Source of the DNA: Natribacillus halophilus
Lineage (GTDB): Bacteria > Bacillota > Bacilli > Bacillales > Marinococcaceae
Length of the DNA: 64,000 bases
Direction of reading: 5' to 3'
Assembly (NCBI RefSeq): GCF_900100185.1
Contig: NZ_FNEN01000002.1
Coordinates: 298,249-362,248 of the forward strand
Positions 28,075 through 35,931 of the stretch are shown here, piece after piece (position 1 is the first letter of the stretch; every line of letters begins with the position of its first letter). Under the pieces are notes generated by a model that had not been told where the DNA came from, did not search any database, and saw nothing but the letters and a program-made list of their open reading frames with translations. The position numbers were made by a program, and so were the translations under genes.

Positions 28075-29439
28075 TTATTGTCGATGTCCCAGGCGGTTGC
28101 GAAACAAGATAAATCCTGCGGCCAAGGTAAAGAATGCCCCGAGTGTGATCCAAATCATAGTAGCTCCTGAGTCACCGGAGGTTGCACCTCCCATACCGGT
28201 TTCCGGCATCTCATCGGGCATCGCTTCACCATCGAAGTCCTCAGGGAATTGAGTAACCACCGCTGCGGCTAATCCTTCAGCCGGCATATACATATGGTGG
28301 ATGCCTTCCCGGACATTATCATAAGCGGTATCAAAGTCACCTTCCACATAACTGTCAAAAGCCGTGATCAGCTGATCAACGTGTGCTTGCAATCCATCAG
28401 CCAATTCTTCTTGAGGCATGTTGCCTTCCGTTGCTTCAGAAAGAAAAGCAGAGAAATCGTCACGATAGTTCTCAAGGCTGTTTAAGGCTTCTTCTTGGCC
28501 TTGCTGGTCATCTTCAGCTGTTGCGTTGACATAATCAACGAAAAAGTCAATGTGTTCATCCCACATCTCTTGGAATTCAGCACCGGCTTCTTCTCCATAT
28601 ACATCTTCGACGGCAGCAGTTAAGTCTGCTGTATTTTCGTCCAAGGCCCAAGCAGCCTCATCAAAGTCTTCTTCACCATCAATGCCTTTCTGCATCGTCA
28701 AGATGGCTAAAGCCGCATGTTCGGAAAACGCGTGGTTTAACTCGGAACGAAGGTCTACAGCCGGCGTATTAACGGTTGTGTTATCAAAGTCTTCGGGAAA
28801 CTGTTCAGTGATTGTCCCGGCTAGATCTTCGCTAAGATGAAACATGTGGGCGTACGCATCTCTTATGTCTTGATATGCGGCTTCAAAATCCTCTTCCACA
28901 TAGTTATCAAATGCGCCTATCAGGTCATCCACATGCGCTTGAAGGCCATCAGCCAAGTCACCTGCAGGCAAATCCCCTTCGGTTGCTTCAGATAAAAATT
29001 CGGAGAAATCATCACGATACTGTTCAAGATTATCCAGAGCCTCCTGGCGGGATTCTTCATCATCTTCCGCAGTGGCTGTGACATAATCGACAAAGAAATC
29101 AATGTGATCGTTCCACATATCATTGAACGTTTGCCCGGCTTCTTCTCCATAAACATCCGTGATCGCCTCTGTTAAATCTTCGGTGTTTCCGTCAAGCGCT
29201 TCGACAGCTTCTTCAAAATCTTCCGATTCATCAACACCTTTTTGCATGGCCACAACGGCTAAATAGGCGTGTTCAGAAAGGAGATAGTCCAAATCTGCCC
29301 TCAAATCACCAGCCGGAGTTGCAACATCCGCCTCTTCATCCCCTTCATAGCCTTCATCATCATGATCTGCTGCCATAGCAAATGAAGGAACCAATAATAA
29401 CAGACTCATGACCAACATCAATATTCTGTTTACTTTCAT
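28075..29439 (-). CDS. Surface protein with duplicated His-containing domain and MPETG anchor
   Basis: 454-residue secreted acidic protein: signal peptide (about 1-23), two tandem helical domains (about 44-217 and 228-403), then MPETG (411-415), a membrane helix (about 427-446) and a basic tail, i.e. a sortase signal. The two domains are about half identical and keep the same histidines: 57/241 (SEHA), 112/296 (DHIDFFVDYV), 169/353 (LQAHVD) and 198/382. Four aligned histidines among helices suggest metal or haem binding. I recall similar domains only in uncharacterised proteins. The start at 29439 is downstream of the candidate ECF promoter. Confidence 0.85.
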   Translation of the reverse strand: MKVNRILMLVMSLLLLVPSFAMAADHDDEGYEGDEEADVATPAGDLRADLDYLLSEHAYLAVVAMQKGVDESEDFEEAVEALDGNTEDLTEAITDVYGEEAGQTFNDMWNDHIDFFVDYVTATAEDDEESRQEALDNLEQYRDDFSEFLSEATEGDLPAGDLADGLQAHVDDLIGAFDNYVEEDFEAAYQDIRDAYAHMFHLSEDLAGTITEQFPEDFDNTTVNTPAVDLRSELNHAFSEHAALAILTMQKGIDGEEDFDEAAWALDENTADLTAAVEDVYGEEAGAEFQEMWDEHIDFFVDYVNATAEDDQQGQEEALNSLENYRDDFSAFLSEATEGNMPQEELADGLQAHVDQLITAFDSYVEGDFDTAYDNVREGIHHMYMPAEGLAAAVVTQFPEDFDGEAMPDEMPETGMGGATSGDSGATMIWITLGAFFTLAAGFILFRNRLGHRQ

Positions 29440-29479
29440 ATGTCTTCCACACTCCTTTTTGATGATACTCACTTACTAC

Positions 29480-29503
29480 TACGTACAAAAGATCATGTTG
29501 GAT
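29480..29503 (-). promoter_or_regulatory. Candidate ECF promoter of the MPETG protein-sortase operon
   Basis: Minus strand: ATCC (29503-29500), 16 bases, CGTA (29483-29480), about 40 bases before the start at 29439. It shares ATCCA-N15-CGWA with the sigma and CHRD promoters. Confidence 0.6.
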
Positions 29504-29666
29504 TACATACTTGTATGTTTTTTTCAAAAAACGAAAATGGAGTTATGTTTTTCATGCAATATATCGATACCCCATTAAAAAGCCAGACATGAATGAGAAT
29601 CACGAGAGTTACTGCTTGTTTTTCTTTGCTGAAAAATCATGTATTAAAAAATTTTAAAATGAGGTG

Positions 29667-29690
29667 ATCCATTTTGATTTTTTTTCCGTA
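29667..29690 (+). promoter_or_regulatory. Candidate ECF promoter of the CHRD protein gene
   Basis: ATCC (29667-29670), 16 bases, CGTA (29687-29690). Third copy of the shared motif; the start codon lies about 88 bases downstream. Confidence 0.6.
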
Positions 29691-29777
29691 CTATTAGTTA
29701 CAAAAGGAAGGAGGGAGAATTAGATACTTCATTCGTGTATGGCACGGGAACAATATTTTAGAGAGGAGATCTGTTTT

Positions 29778-30365
29778 ATGAAAAAAGCACTTGTTACCCC
29801 GTTAGCTGGCTTGTTTGCCTTTTCGACTTTTGCAGTCACAGCATCCGCCGATCATGAAGGACGAGAGTTTTTGGTTGAGATGACTCCTGATCAGGAAGTT
29901 CATGAAGTAGAAAGTTATGCGACGGGTGAAGCCCATTTTGAAGTTAGTGAAGATGGGGAAACACTTGAATATTCAGTGCATGCTTGGGATTTGGAGGATG
30001 CAGTTGAAGGGCATTTGCATAGTGGTGCGGTAGGCGAAGATGGGCCTGTAGAATTGTTCTTGTTTGAAAATGACGAGCCGATGGATTATGACGGCGAAGT
30101 AGCCACTGGTACATTGACAGAAGAAGACTTGGTAGGAGATATGACTTGGGAAGAGTTTTCGATGGGGCTTGTAGCTGGTGAAGTATATGTAAACCTTCAC
30201 ACAGAGGAAAATCCGGACGGTGAAATTCGCGGACAATTAGATGGAGATGCAGAAGAAGCAGCCATGATGCCGGATGAAATGCCTCAAACAGGCATGGGTG
30301 GAACCAGCAATGATGGCTGGTTTAAAAACTTATGGAACAGTATTACCTCTTTTCTTTTTAACTAA
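29778..30365 (+). CDS. CHRD domain protein with MPQTG motif
   Basis: 195-residue secreted acidic protein with a signal peptide (about 1-24, cleavage after TASA) and a CHRD (chordin-like) domain at about 28-156. The typical HLHSG is at 79-83, and YVNLHTEENPDGEIRG runs from about 137. It ends with DEMPQTGMGG (168-172 for MPQTG), nearly the same string as DEMPETGMGG in the neighbouring protein. Only a short, weakly hydrophobic tail follows, without a basic end, so it may be a degenerate sorting signal. GAGGAG precedes the ATG at 29778. Confidence 0.88.
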   Translation: MKKALVTPLAGLFAFSTFAVTASADHEGREFLVEMTPDQEVHEVESYATGEAHFEVSEDGETLEYSVHAWDLEDAVEGHLHSGAVGEDGPVELFLFENDEPMDYDGEVATGTLTEEDLVGDMTWEEFSMGLVAGEVYVNLHTEENPDGEIRGQLDGDAEEAAMMPDEMPQTGMGGTSNDGWFKNLWNSITSFLFN

Positions 30366-30393
30366 ATTGTATAATACATTGAGTAAAAGTTTA

Positions 30394-30430
30394 AAAATCA
30401 TCCCTGTTCTTCAATGGGGATGATTTCTAT
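30394..30430 (+). terminator. Terminator after the CHRD gene
   Basis: AAATCATCCC / GGGGATGATTT with T-rich flank, 30 bases after the stop codon. Confidence 0.85.
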
Positions 30431-30530
30431 ATGGTTCCTTATTCTGTTAAAGCGCCTTGATCGTATTACGGAAACCCCTCTATCCAGGCGCGTTGATTAT
30501 CCAGTATTAACCAAGCAAAATATTTAAAAA

Positions 30531-30588
30531 ATGAAGGCACCGCTAATACCATAAAGGTAAACCCTACCAAAGGAGCGATGCCTTCATG
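30531..30588 (+). promoter_or_regulatory. Inverted repeat hiding the transposase start codon
   Basis: ATGAAGGCA (30531-30539) and TGCCTTCAT (30579-30587) are perfect complements. The second arm contains the first two bases of the transposase ATG, and the ribosome site AAGGAG is in the loop. Transcripts entering from outside would fold and mask the start, a safeguard known in several insertion sequences. Confidence 0.7.
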
Positions 30589-31310
30589 GGACAATCTAAC
30601 ACACTTTTAGACGTATTTAAATCCTTCGTATCCATTGAGGGAATCAAAGATATTCTTTGTTCTCACGATTATCAAGAGGTCGCGCGAGATTGGAAAGGCC
30701 CAGATCATATTTTCTTTTGGCTACTGGCCTCAAGCGAAGAATGGCAACACTATCGTGAAAGTGAGAACAAACTCAAATGTGTCCCGGAGCTCAAAGCCGT
30801 TGATCGCACGACGTTAGCGAAAAAGGCCCGCGTCATTCCCTATGAAGCCGTCAAAGAAATCCTGGAGCTTTTAGGCTCCCGTTTCAATCGCGAGACCCGC
30901 CACGCCCTGGATTTACCGGTTTCTTTGGGAGCGCTTGATTCAACGACGATGACTGTAGGAGAAAACAAGCTCCCCTGGACGCCTTATCACGGAAAACGTT
31001 CCGGCGTTAAAATGCATACATTTTTTCGCGTAGATACGCTACTTCCGATCCAAGTGGAGGCCTCAAAAGGATTGACGCATGATGCGGCCATTGCCGATTC
31101 CTTTGCCCACCAACTGATCACGACGGTTCGAGACCGGGCTTATGCCACCATCCGTGATTTTGATGGACTTGAAGACGATGACAAAGGCTTTGTTATTCGC
31201 TTGAAAAAGTCCATCTATACCGAAGAGAGGGAGCCTATTCCTCGTGTGACATCGAAACATTCCAGGGTCTTTGATGATTATTCGGGCGAAGATCGACTCG
31301 TTCGTAAGAC
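30586..31310 (+). pseudogene. IS4 family transposase, 3'-truncated
   Basis: The N-terminal two thirds of a DDE transposase: LGALDSTTMTV gives the first catalytic Asp, and VRDRAYATIRDFD the second. The reading leaves the family near residue 240 (FDDYSG) and runs into unrelated DNA that is the tail of the DinB gene on the other strand. The C-terminal domain with the catalytic Glu (YREK region) is missing, so it is inactive. No right inverted repeat was found. Confidence 0.88.
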
Positions 31311-31346
31311 TGTGCTACTAATATTGGTCATTTCAATAATATGCTT

Positions 31347-31796
31347 TTACCACGTATCGCCACCCATAGGAGGCGGCCACTGATTCAGATAGCGTCTGAT
31401 GATTACAACTTGTCCGGAATGATAACTATTATGACTCATTAACGATAAAAGATGTTCCGTTTGGTAATTTGAAACACCATGCTTATTTTCTGCAAAACGT
31501 ATCGCTCCCTTTAAACCATCTGTAAATTTGTTTACAGCCAGCTCCCAATTGTTTTTGTCAGGTGGTTTTACCTCTGTAAGCCATGTCTCTGAAGCATGTT
31601 TTGGCGGGACTGTCTCTTCTCCCTTCAGAATACGTAAAATATATTCTTGCCAGTAGATCATATGATTTAAAATTTGCCAGATTGAATGCTGGTTAAGAAC
31701 CACCTCACCTGCTTGATTGATACCTAGTCCATCAAAAATAGTCAATGTGTTGACGTGAGAATTTTCTCCGACTAATCCTTTGATTAAATAGTTCAT
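31347..31796 (-). CDS. DinB family protein
   Basis: 149-residue four-helix protein of the DinB/YfiT-like superfamily, which binds a metal with three histidines and often acts as a thiol-dependent transferase or is DNA-damage induced. Candidate ligands are in VVLNQHSIWQILNHMIYW and LMSHNSYHSGQVV. The C-terminus RRYLNQWPPPMGGDTW is family-like. The truncated IS reads into its 3' end from the opposite strand without breaking it. Function unknown. Confidence 0.88.
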   Translation of the reverse strand: MNYLIKGLVGENSHVNTLTIFDGLGINQAGEVVLNQHSIWQILNHMIYWQEYILRILKGEETVPPKHASETWLTEVKPPDKNNWELAVNKFTDGLKGAIRFAENKHGVSNYQTEHLLSLMSHNSYHSGQVVIIRRYLNQWPPPMGGDTW

Positions 31797-32039
31797 AACT
31801 TAGTCTCCCCTCTCGTGGAACAAACTACTGAAACATTCTATCGCTATTAAATTCTTGCGTTCCGTTTAAGGAAAATGATATTCCATGTTCGATTTTTCAT
31901 CTCTCATTTACCCCTACTTTCGTCCAGCATATTTAGGAGAGCGCAATCCCTGTTATTCAACAATCGCGCTTCGATCGTATTGCGGCATAAACAGTTAATG
32001 GATGCTTACTCAACTTGTGAGTATAGATATAACCCGATG

Positions 32040-32780
32040 CTATTTTGTACTGTTATAATAAAAACTCATCGAACGTTCAAGAAATTCTTGTTCTTCGTGT
32101 GTAAAAGGTTTAAGGACATTAAACTCATTAACCAAATTCTGCTCTTTAATTTGCTTTATATCTTCATCTGATGATCCTGACATCGTTTCACTACTAAGTT
32201 CTACAATTTTTTTAACACATGCCTGTGCTTGAGTAGAAGAAGGGCTGATGTTTAATGCCACTAAATGCTTTATTTCGGTGAACACATTAAAATACTTCTG
32301 GTCAAGTTTGATTCTTTCACTACGAGAATGATTATAAATCTTTTTGAGATTATCATGCTCATTCATATGTTTTTCTTCCCAAATGATGGCGTTGATCATA
32401 AAACAGAACACTCTTAAATCTACACGCTGTGGTTCTTCAGTCACCATATCCATATGGTCAAGCTGATCAATGGTTTTTTGAATGTCATCTAATTGAGCCA
32501 TAAGTTCTTTCCGTTTGAAATTGATGGTCTGTTTAAGGTGGTTTTGATCAATCCATTGCTCATCTAGCATGTTCGCAATATCCTTGAGGGAAAACCCAAT
32601 AAATTTTAAAGCCTGGATTTGTTGTAACCGAAGAAGTTCATAAGCATTGTAGAGCCTATGACCTCCTTCTTTATAATCACTTGGTTTTAACAATCCAATT
32701 TTGTCATAATACCGTAACGTGCGGATAGTTACGCTTGTTTTCTCTGATAGTTGACCTATCGTGAGTTGCTGATCCGTCAT
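32040..32780 (-). CDS. MerR family transcriptional regulator
   Basis: 246-residue regulator. The MerR helix-turn-helix fills about 5-75 (TIGQLSEKTSVTIRTLRYYD, KIGLLKPSDYKEGGHRLY). A coiled-coil dimer helix (about 80-118) and a helical C-terminal sensor domain of about 120 residues follow, similar in size to TipA-like ligand domains. No cysteine pattern for metal sensing is seen. It lies 21 bases after a DUF4870-like membrane protein gene, so the two may be coexpressed. Confidence 0.88.
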   Translation of the reverse strand: MTDQQLTIGQLSEKTSVTIRTLRYYDKIGLLKPSDYKEGGHRLYNAYELLRLQQIQALKFIGFSLKDIANMLDEQWIDQNHLKQTINFKRKELMAQLDDIQKTIDQLDHMDMVTEEPQRVDLRVFCFMINAIIWEEKHMNEHDNLKKIYNHSRSERIKLDQKYFNVFTEIKHLVALNISPSSTQAQACVKKIVELSSETMSGSSDEDIKQIKEQNLVNEFNVLKPFTHEEQEFLERSMSFYYNSTK

Positions 32781-32801
32781 GCAATTATCCTCTTTTCATC
32801 T

Positions 32802-33161
32802 TCAACTATTAGCTTGCATTCTACCTGTAAGAACTTTGGATCTTATAAATGGAATCGCAGGATATGAGTACGGCTTATTCAGAAAAACTTTGATAACAGC
32901 GTTCAGCAAAACTATCGTTTCAAATCCTAACAAAATAAAAGAATACATAAAATGTAATTCAAAAATAAATACCATTGAAAACAAAGGTATTAACGTTAAA
33001 TGAAAATTGAGTGCTTTACGGCTCGTTTCTCTGTAGAATTCAGATCTGTTTTTAGTGATTAAAAACATAATCAGAGGTGGGAAAAATCCCAAAGGAATAG
33101 AAGTGATAAGCATAATTTGTGCAAAAAGCATTTCTTTTTTTGATGGCTGACTCATTGTCAT
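32802..33161 (-). CDS. DUF4870-like membrane protein
   Basis: 119-residue protein with about three hydrophobic helices (FAQIMLITSIPLGFFPPLIM, LTLIPLFSMVFIFEL, FILLGFETIVLLNAV) and the DUF4870 hallmark ITKNRSEFYRETSRKALNFH. Function unknown. It could start at either of two close ATGs (33161 or 33155). It probably forms an operon with the MerR gene downstream. Confidence 0.8.
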   Translation of the reverse strand: MTMSQPSKKEMLFAQIMLITSIPLGFFPPLIMFLITKNRSEFYRETSRKALNFHLTLIPLFSMVFIFELHFMYSFILLGFETIVLLNAVIKVFLNKPYSYPAIPFIRSKVLTGRMQANS

Positions 33162-33318
33162 CCCCTCCTACATTATCTCTTACTCTCTGAGTGTAAAAGA
33201 TGACGCAGGTAGAGGTTCAACGTTTTTATCAAAATAAATTAATTCTGATGCTTATTCATGATAAGCGCTTCGTTAAATGCAAAAGCATTCACTTAAAAAC
33301 AATCGTTTTTTGGGCTAT

Positions 33319-33516
33319 TTAAAAACTAATGTATTGCCAACTAATGATTACATAAAACGCTCCTGCGAGTATAATAAATACAGAAAATATTGCGATCTTT
33401 CCTGCCATAGACATCTTTTCTAACCATCCTGTTTTTTTAAGATCCTCTTTAAAGATACAATAACCTCCGTAGGTAGCAGCAGCAATTATAAGTAAAGCCA
33501 TTAATGGGTGAACCAT
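33319..33516 (-). CDS. Small two-helix membrane protein
   Basis: 65-residue protein from the ATG at 33516, which has AGGAGG at good spacing. Two helices are visible (LMALLIIAAATYGGYCIF and IAIFSVFIILAGAFYVII), separated by a charged loop KEDLKKTGWLEKM. I do not recognise the family. Confidence 0.7.
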   Translation of the reverse strand: MVHPLMALLIIAAATYGGYCIFKEDLKKTGWLEKMSMAGKIAIFSVFIILAGAFYVIISWQYISF

Positions 33517-33558
33517 GAAAACACCTCCTGACATTACTACGCTTACTCATGCGCCTCT

Positions 33559-33878
33559 TTAGCTGAATAGAACAAAAATTAAAATTGTAAAAGTTTTTCT
33601 GCACATATGGAGCACTCGTTCAAGATCATGCTTATGTAATTTGCCTATATGACGTTTCAATTCGGATCCATGCACAGAAATAATATTTGAGGTGCGTGCT
33701 ACGGATGGCTTTAGCAATCCGGATTCTTCCCAATACTTCAAAACAACATCAAATTGATTTCTGGGCTGTTGGCTGGTAACTGGGGCAATGATGACATCCA
33801 CATCTATTGCCAATTCATTTCCGACAATAATAACAGGGCGCTGCTTACTTCTGCCAACTAAACCTCACCCTGTTTCAC
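33559..33878 (-). pseudogene. MazF/PemK-type toxin, broken
   Basis: Starts at GTG 33878, one base after the antitoxin stop. It reads VKQGEV, then TAG (33860-33858) where MazF/PemK proteins have Trp (TGG). A further deletion shifts the frame before SKQRPVIIVGNELAIDVDVI, and the rest (APVTSQQPRNQFDVVL ... LKRHIGKLHKHDLERV) is intact to 33559. The toxin, a ribosome-independent mRNA interferase in intact relatives, cannot be made in full. Confidence 0.85.
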
Positions 33879-33879
33879 C

Positions 33880-34050
33880 TTACTGCTCATTGTAAATGTT
33901 ATCCTCCTCATTATCCCACCAAGCATAATTTTCACTTAGTAAAATAACATCTTTAGACATATATTTTTCTTTAATTTTATCGAGCACCTTTTGTCTTTCT
34001 TGCTCACTCAACATGTCAATTTCCTTGATAATTTTATCTGGAATAGACAT
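33880..34050 (-). CDS. Antitoxin partner of the MazF/PemK-like remnant
   Basis: 56-residue acidic protein from the ATG at 34050 (GGAGG site). It is helical (MSIPDKIIKEIDMLSEQERQKV) with a Trp- and Asp-rich tail (YAWWDNEEDNIYNEQ) that would wrap the toxin. The toxin start follows its stop by one base, the usual coupled layout. With the toxin broken it is left without a partner. Family assignment is by size and context. Confidence 0.72.
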   Translation of the reverse strand: MSIPDKIIKEIDMLSEQERQKVLDKIKEKYMSKDVILLSENYAWWDNEEDNIYNEQ

Positions 34051-34313
34051 ACGACACACCTCCATTAAGTTAAGATATATTCTCATTGAATTCGATCTGA
34101 GCTAAAGTGTTCACGGGCACATACAGAGAAATACTTCTGCGCTCTGATATGCGCTTCATTTAAGGAATAGTTGCCCCCTGATATTAGCATGTATTGTTTT
34201 AGAGTTAATTTTATTTATTGTTTTGACAATTTTTACTATCAAGCTTTCCTCAACTTATTTATATTATGAATTACTTGCTCTCAATAAAAAGCTAATCTTA
34301 GCATATCCCCATA

Positions 34314-34697
34314 TTATTTCGACGTATAAACTAGCATTTTATTCGTATCAACAATGAGCTTTGCAGAACTGATAAAATCAAATCCTAAGATACCGTCCAT
34401 TGTCATCCCATAATCCATATTTCCAATTTCAACTTCAAAGTCATTTTGGCTAATTTCTTCGAGCTGAATCAAATCAAAATTTTTTACGTAAACGTATTCT
34501 ACACCGCCAACACCTCTAATTGTATCAACAATATCATTTTTTTCAGGTACAACGCCTATATTTTCTACAACATTTGCATTGAAAGTTGTTCCTGCGGATC
34601 CTGTATCCAATAATACGTTATCTAATCTCAATTTCTTTCCACGAAATGTCACTTCAAGTCCGACAAATGGAAGTCCATACTGAATGTTAATTTTCAT
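34314..34697 (-). CDS. Retropepsin-like aspartic protease
   Basis: 127-residue clan AA protein: VLLDTGSAGTTFNANVV has the DTG-S active-site loop, and the C-terminal GILGFDFISSAKLIVDTNK has the second family pattern (ILG). Single-domain bacterial forms would act as homodimers. No signal peptide or membrane segment, so it is cytosolic. Its ATG overlaps the stop of the upstream gene (34694-34697), so the pair is coupled. Substrate unknown. Confidence 0.87.
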   Translation of the reverse strand: MKINIQYGLPFVGLEVTFRGKKLRLDNVLLDTGSAGTTFNANVVENIGVVPEKNDIVDTIRGVGGVEYVYVKNFDLIQLEEISQNDFEVEIGNMDYGMTMDGILGFDFISSAKLIVDTNKMLVYTSK

Positions 34698-34951
34698 CTT
34701 GGGCCTCGAATCCCTGCATACCTTTCACGAGCCACTAAATTTTGTCTAGAAGTATGGAAAAAACAATATTCTCGTTGTGGTTGATCTTTTCGTAATTCCT
34801 CATACCGCTCCATTGCTTCTAAAGAATTTTCGAATCTATCTATAATTACTACGTCTTCAATATACCTATATCCATTTTCTGAGTGCGCCTTTATCACTTC
34901 CAGAACAACCCATTCATTCGGGAATCGTTTTTTTACTTCCTGCCAACGCAT
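34694..34951 (-). CDS. Hypothetical protein coupled to the aspartic protease
   Basis: 85-residue protein from the ATG at 34951 (GGAGGGG site). It begins MRWQEVKKRFPNEWVVLEVI and contains EYCFFHTSRQNL near the C-terminus. Similar small proteins often precede single-domain aspartic proteases in Firmicutes, but no function is known. Overlap of four bases with the protease gene suggests a functional pair. Confidence 0.78.
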   Translation of the reverse strand: MRWQEVKKRFPNEWVVLEVIKAHSENGYRYIEDVVIIDRFENSLEAMERYEELRKDQPQREYCFFHTSRQNLVARERYAGIRGPR

Positions 34952-35020
34952 TTTACCCCTCCGTCCCATTTGCCCTTATTATATCACAGAGGATCCCTAA
35001 TGACTTTTTCAAAAGAAGCT

Positions 35021-35931
35021 TCAATACCGGACTAATACCTTTAATGGATTAATTATTCCGTTATTTAAGTCATCAAAGCATTTGATAAGTGCGTTTTTAT
35101 TAATTTCATATTCAAACAACTTATCTATGTAAGGAATATTGGGAGTGTATTGGAAAAACCACCGGGCGTGTTTTTGATAGTCCCATCCATCACTTGAACC
35201 AATGATATGCAATTCTTTTTCATAAAATGTTGGTTGTAGTTGGAGTTGTTCTTTATTTCCATCGGATAAAATACAGATCTTTCCTTGTTGTTTCATGCTC
35301 TCTTGCAATTGCTGAAACGCATGATTTTCCCTGAACACTCGAAGCCTATATTATAGCCGTTTTCCATACAAACGTTAGTACCAGCGCCAAAAACTTTGGC
35401 TATTTCACGCCTGTGAGGGTCTGGCTCCACTATATCTATATCATTGATCTTCATATAATGTTTGAGAAAGTGAGCGGTTAGCAGCCCTATCGGCCCCATG
35501 CCGGTGACGAGAGCCTTATCGTTTCGTTTCAGGTTCACCTTAAAAACGCCTTTTGCTGCGTCACAGGATAAAATGGTTAGCAACGCACGAGGGCCATATA
35601 TAGTTTTGGGGACAGGAATGGCTTTATTTTCTTTAATGATCGCGACATCTTTATGACCATAGAAAGAAATGACGCGGTCACCCATCTGTACTGACTGTAC
35701 ATCTTTTCCAACCTTTATCACTTCTCCATAACTTTCATAACCCGTGTTTTTCGGATATTCAGGAGGGAGCTCGGTCAAGTCCGTTTCATTGTACTGCGGC
35801 AGTTCTGCGCTAATACTGATGGAACCCAATATCGTTTTAACCAATACCTCATCGTTCTCTAAAGGCGGTAGATCTCTCGTTCGCCACTCAAGCTGTTCTT
35901 TCCCACATAAGACGAGAAAATTCTGTTTCAT
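35021..35931 (-). pseudogene. Zinc-type alcohol dehydrogenase-like protein, frameshifted
   Basis: The first part (from 35931) encodes an MDR-family N-terminus with YPKNTGYESYGEVIKVG and the nucleotide-binding stretch ALVTGMGPIGLLTAHFL. At about 35335, after IGFECSG, the reading leaves the family. The continuation ENHAFQQLQESMKQQGKICI lies in another frame and runs to 35021. A single frameshift therefore splits a chain of about 300 residues. It starts four bases inside the end of the ABC ATPase gene, so it was part of that operon. Confidence 0.87.
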
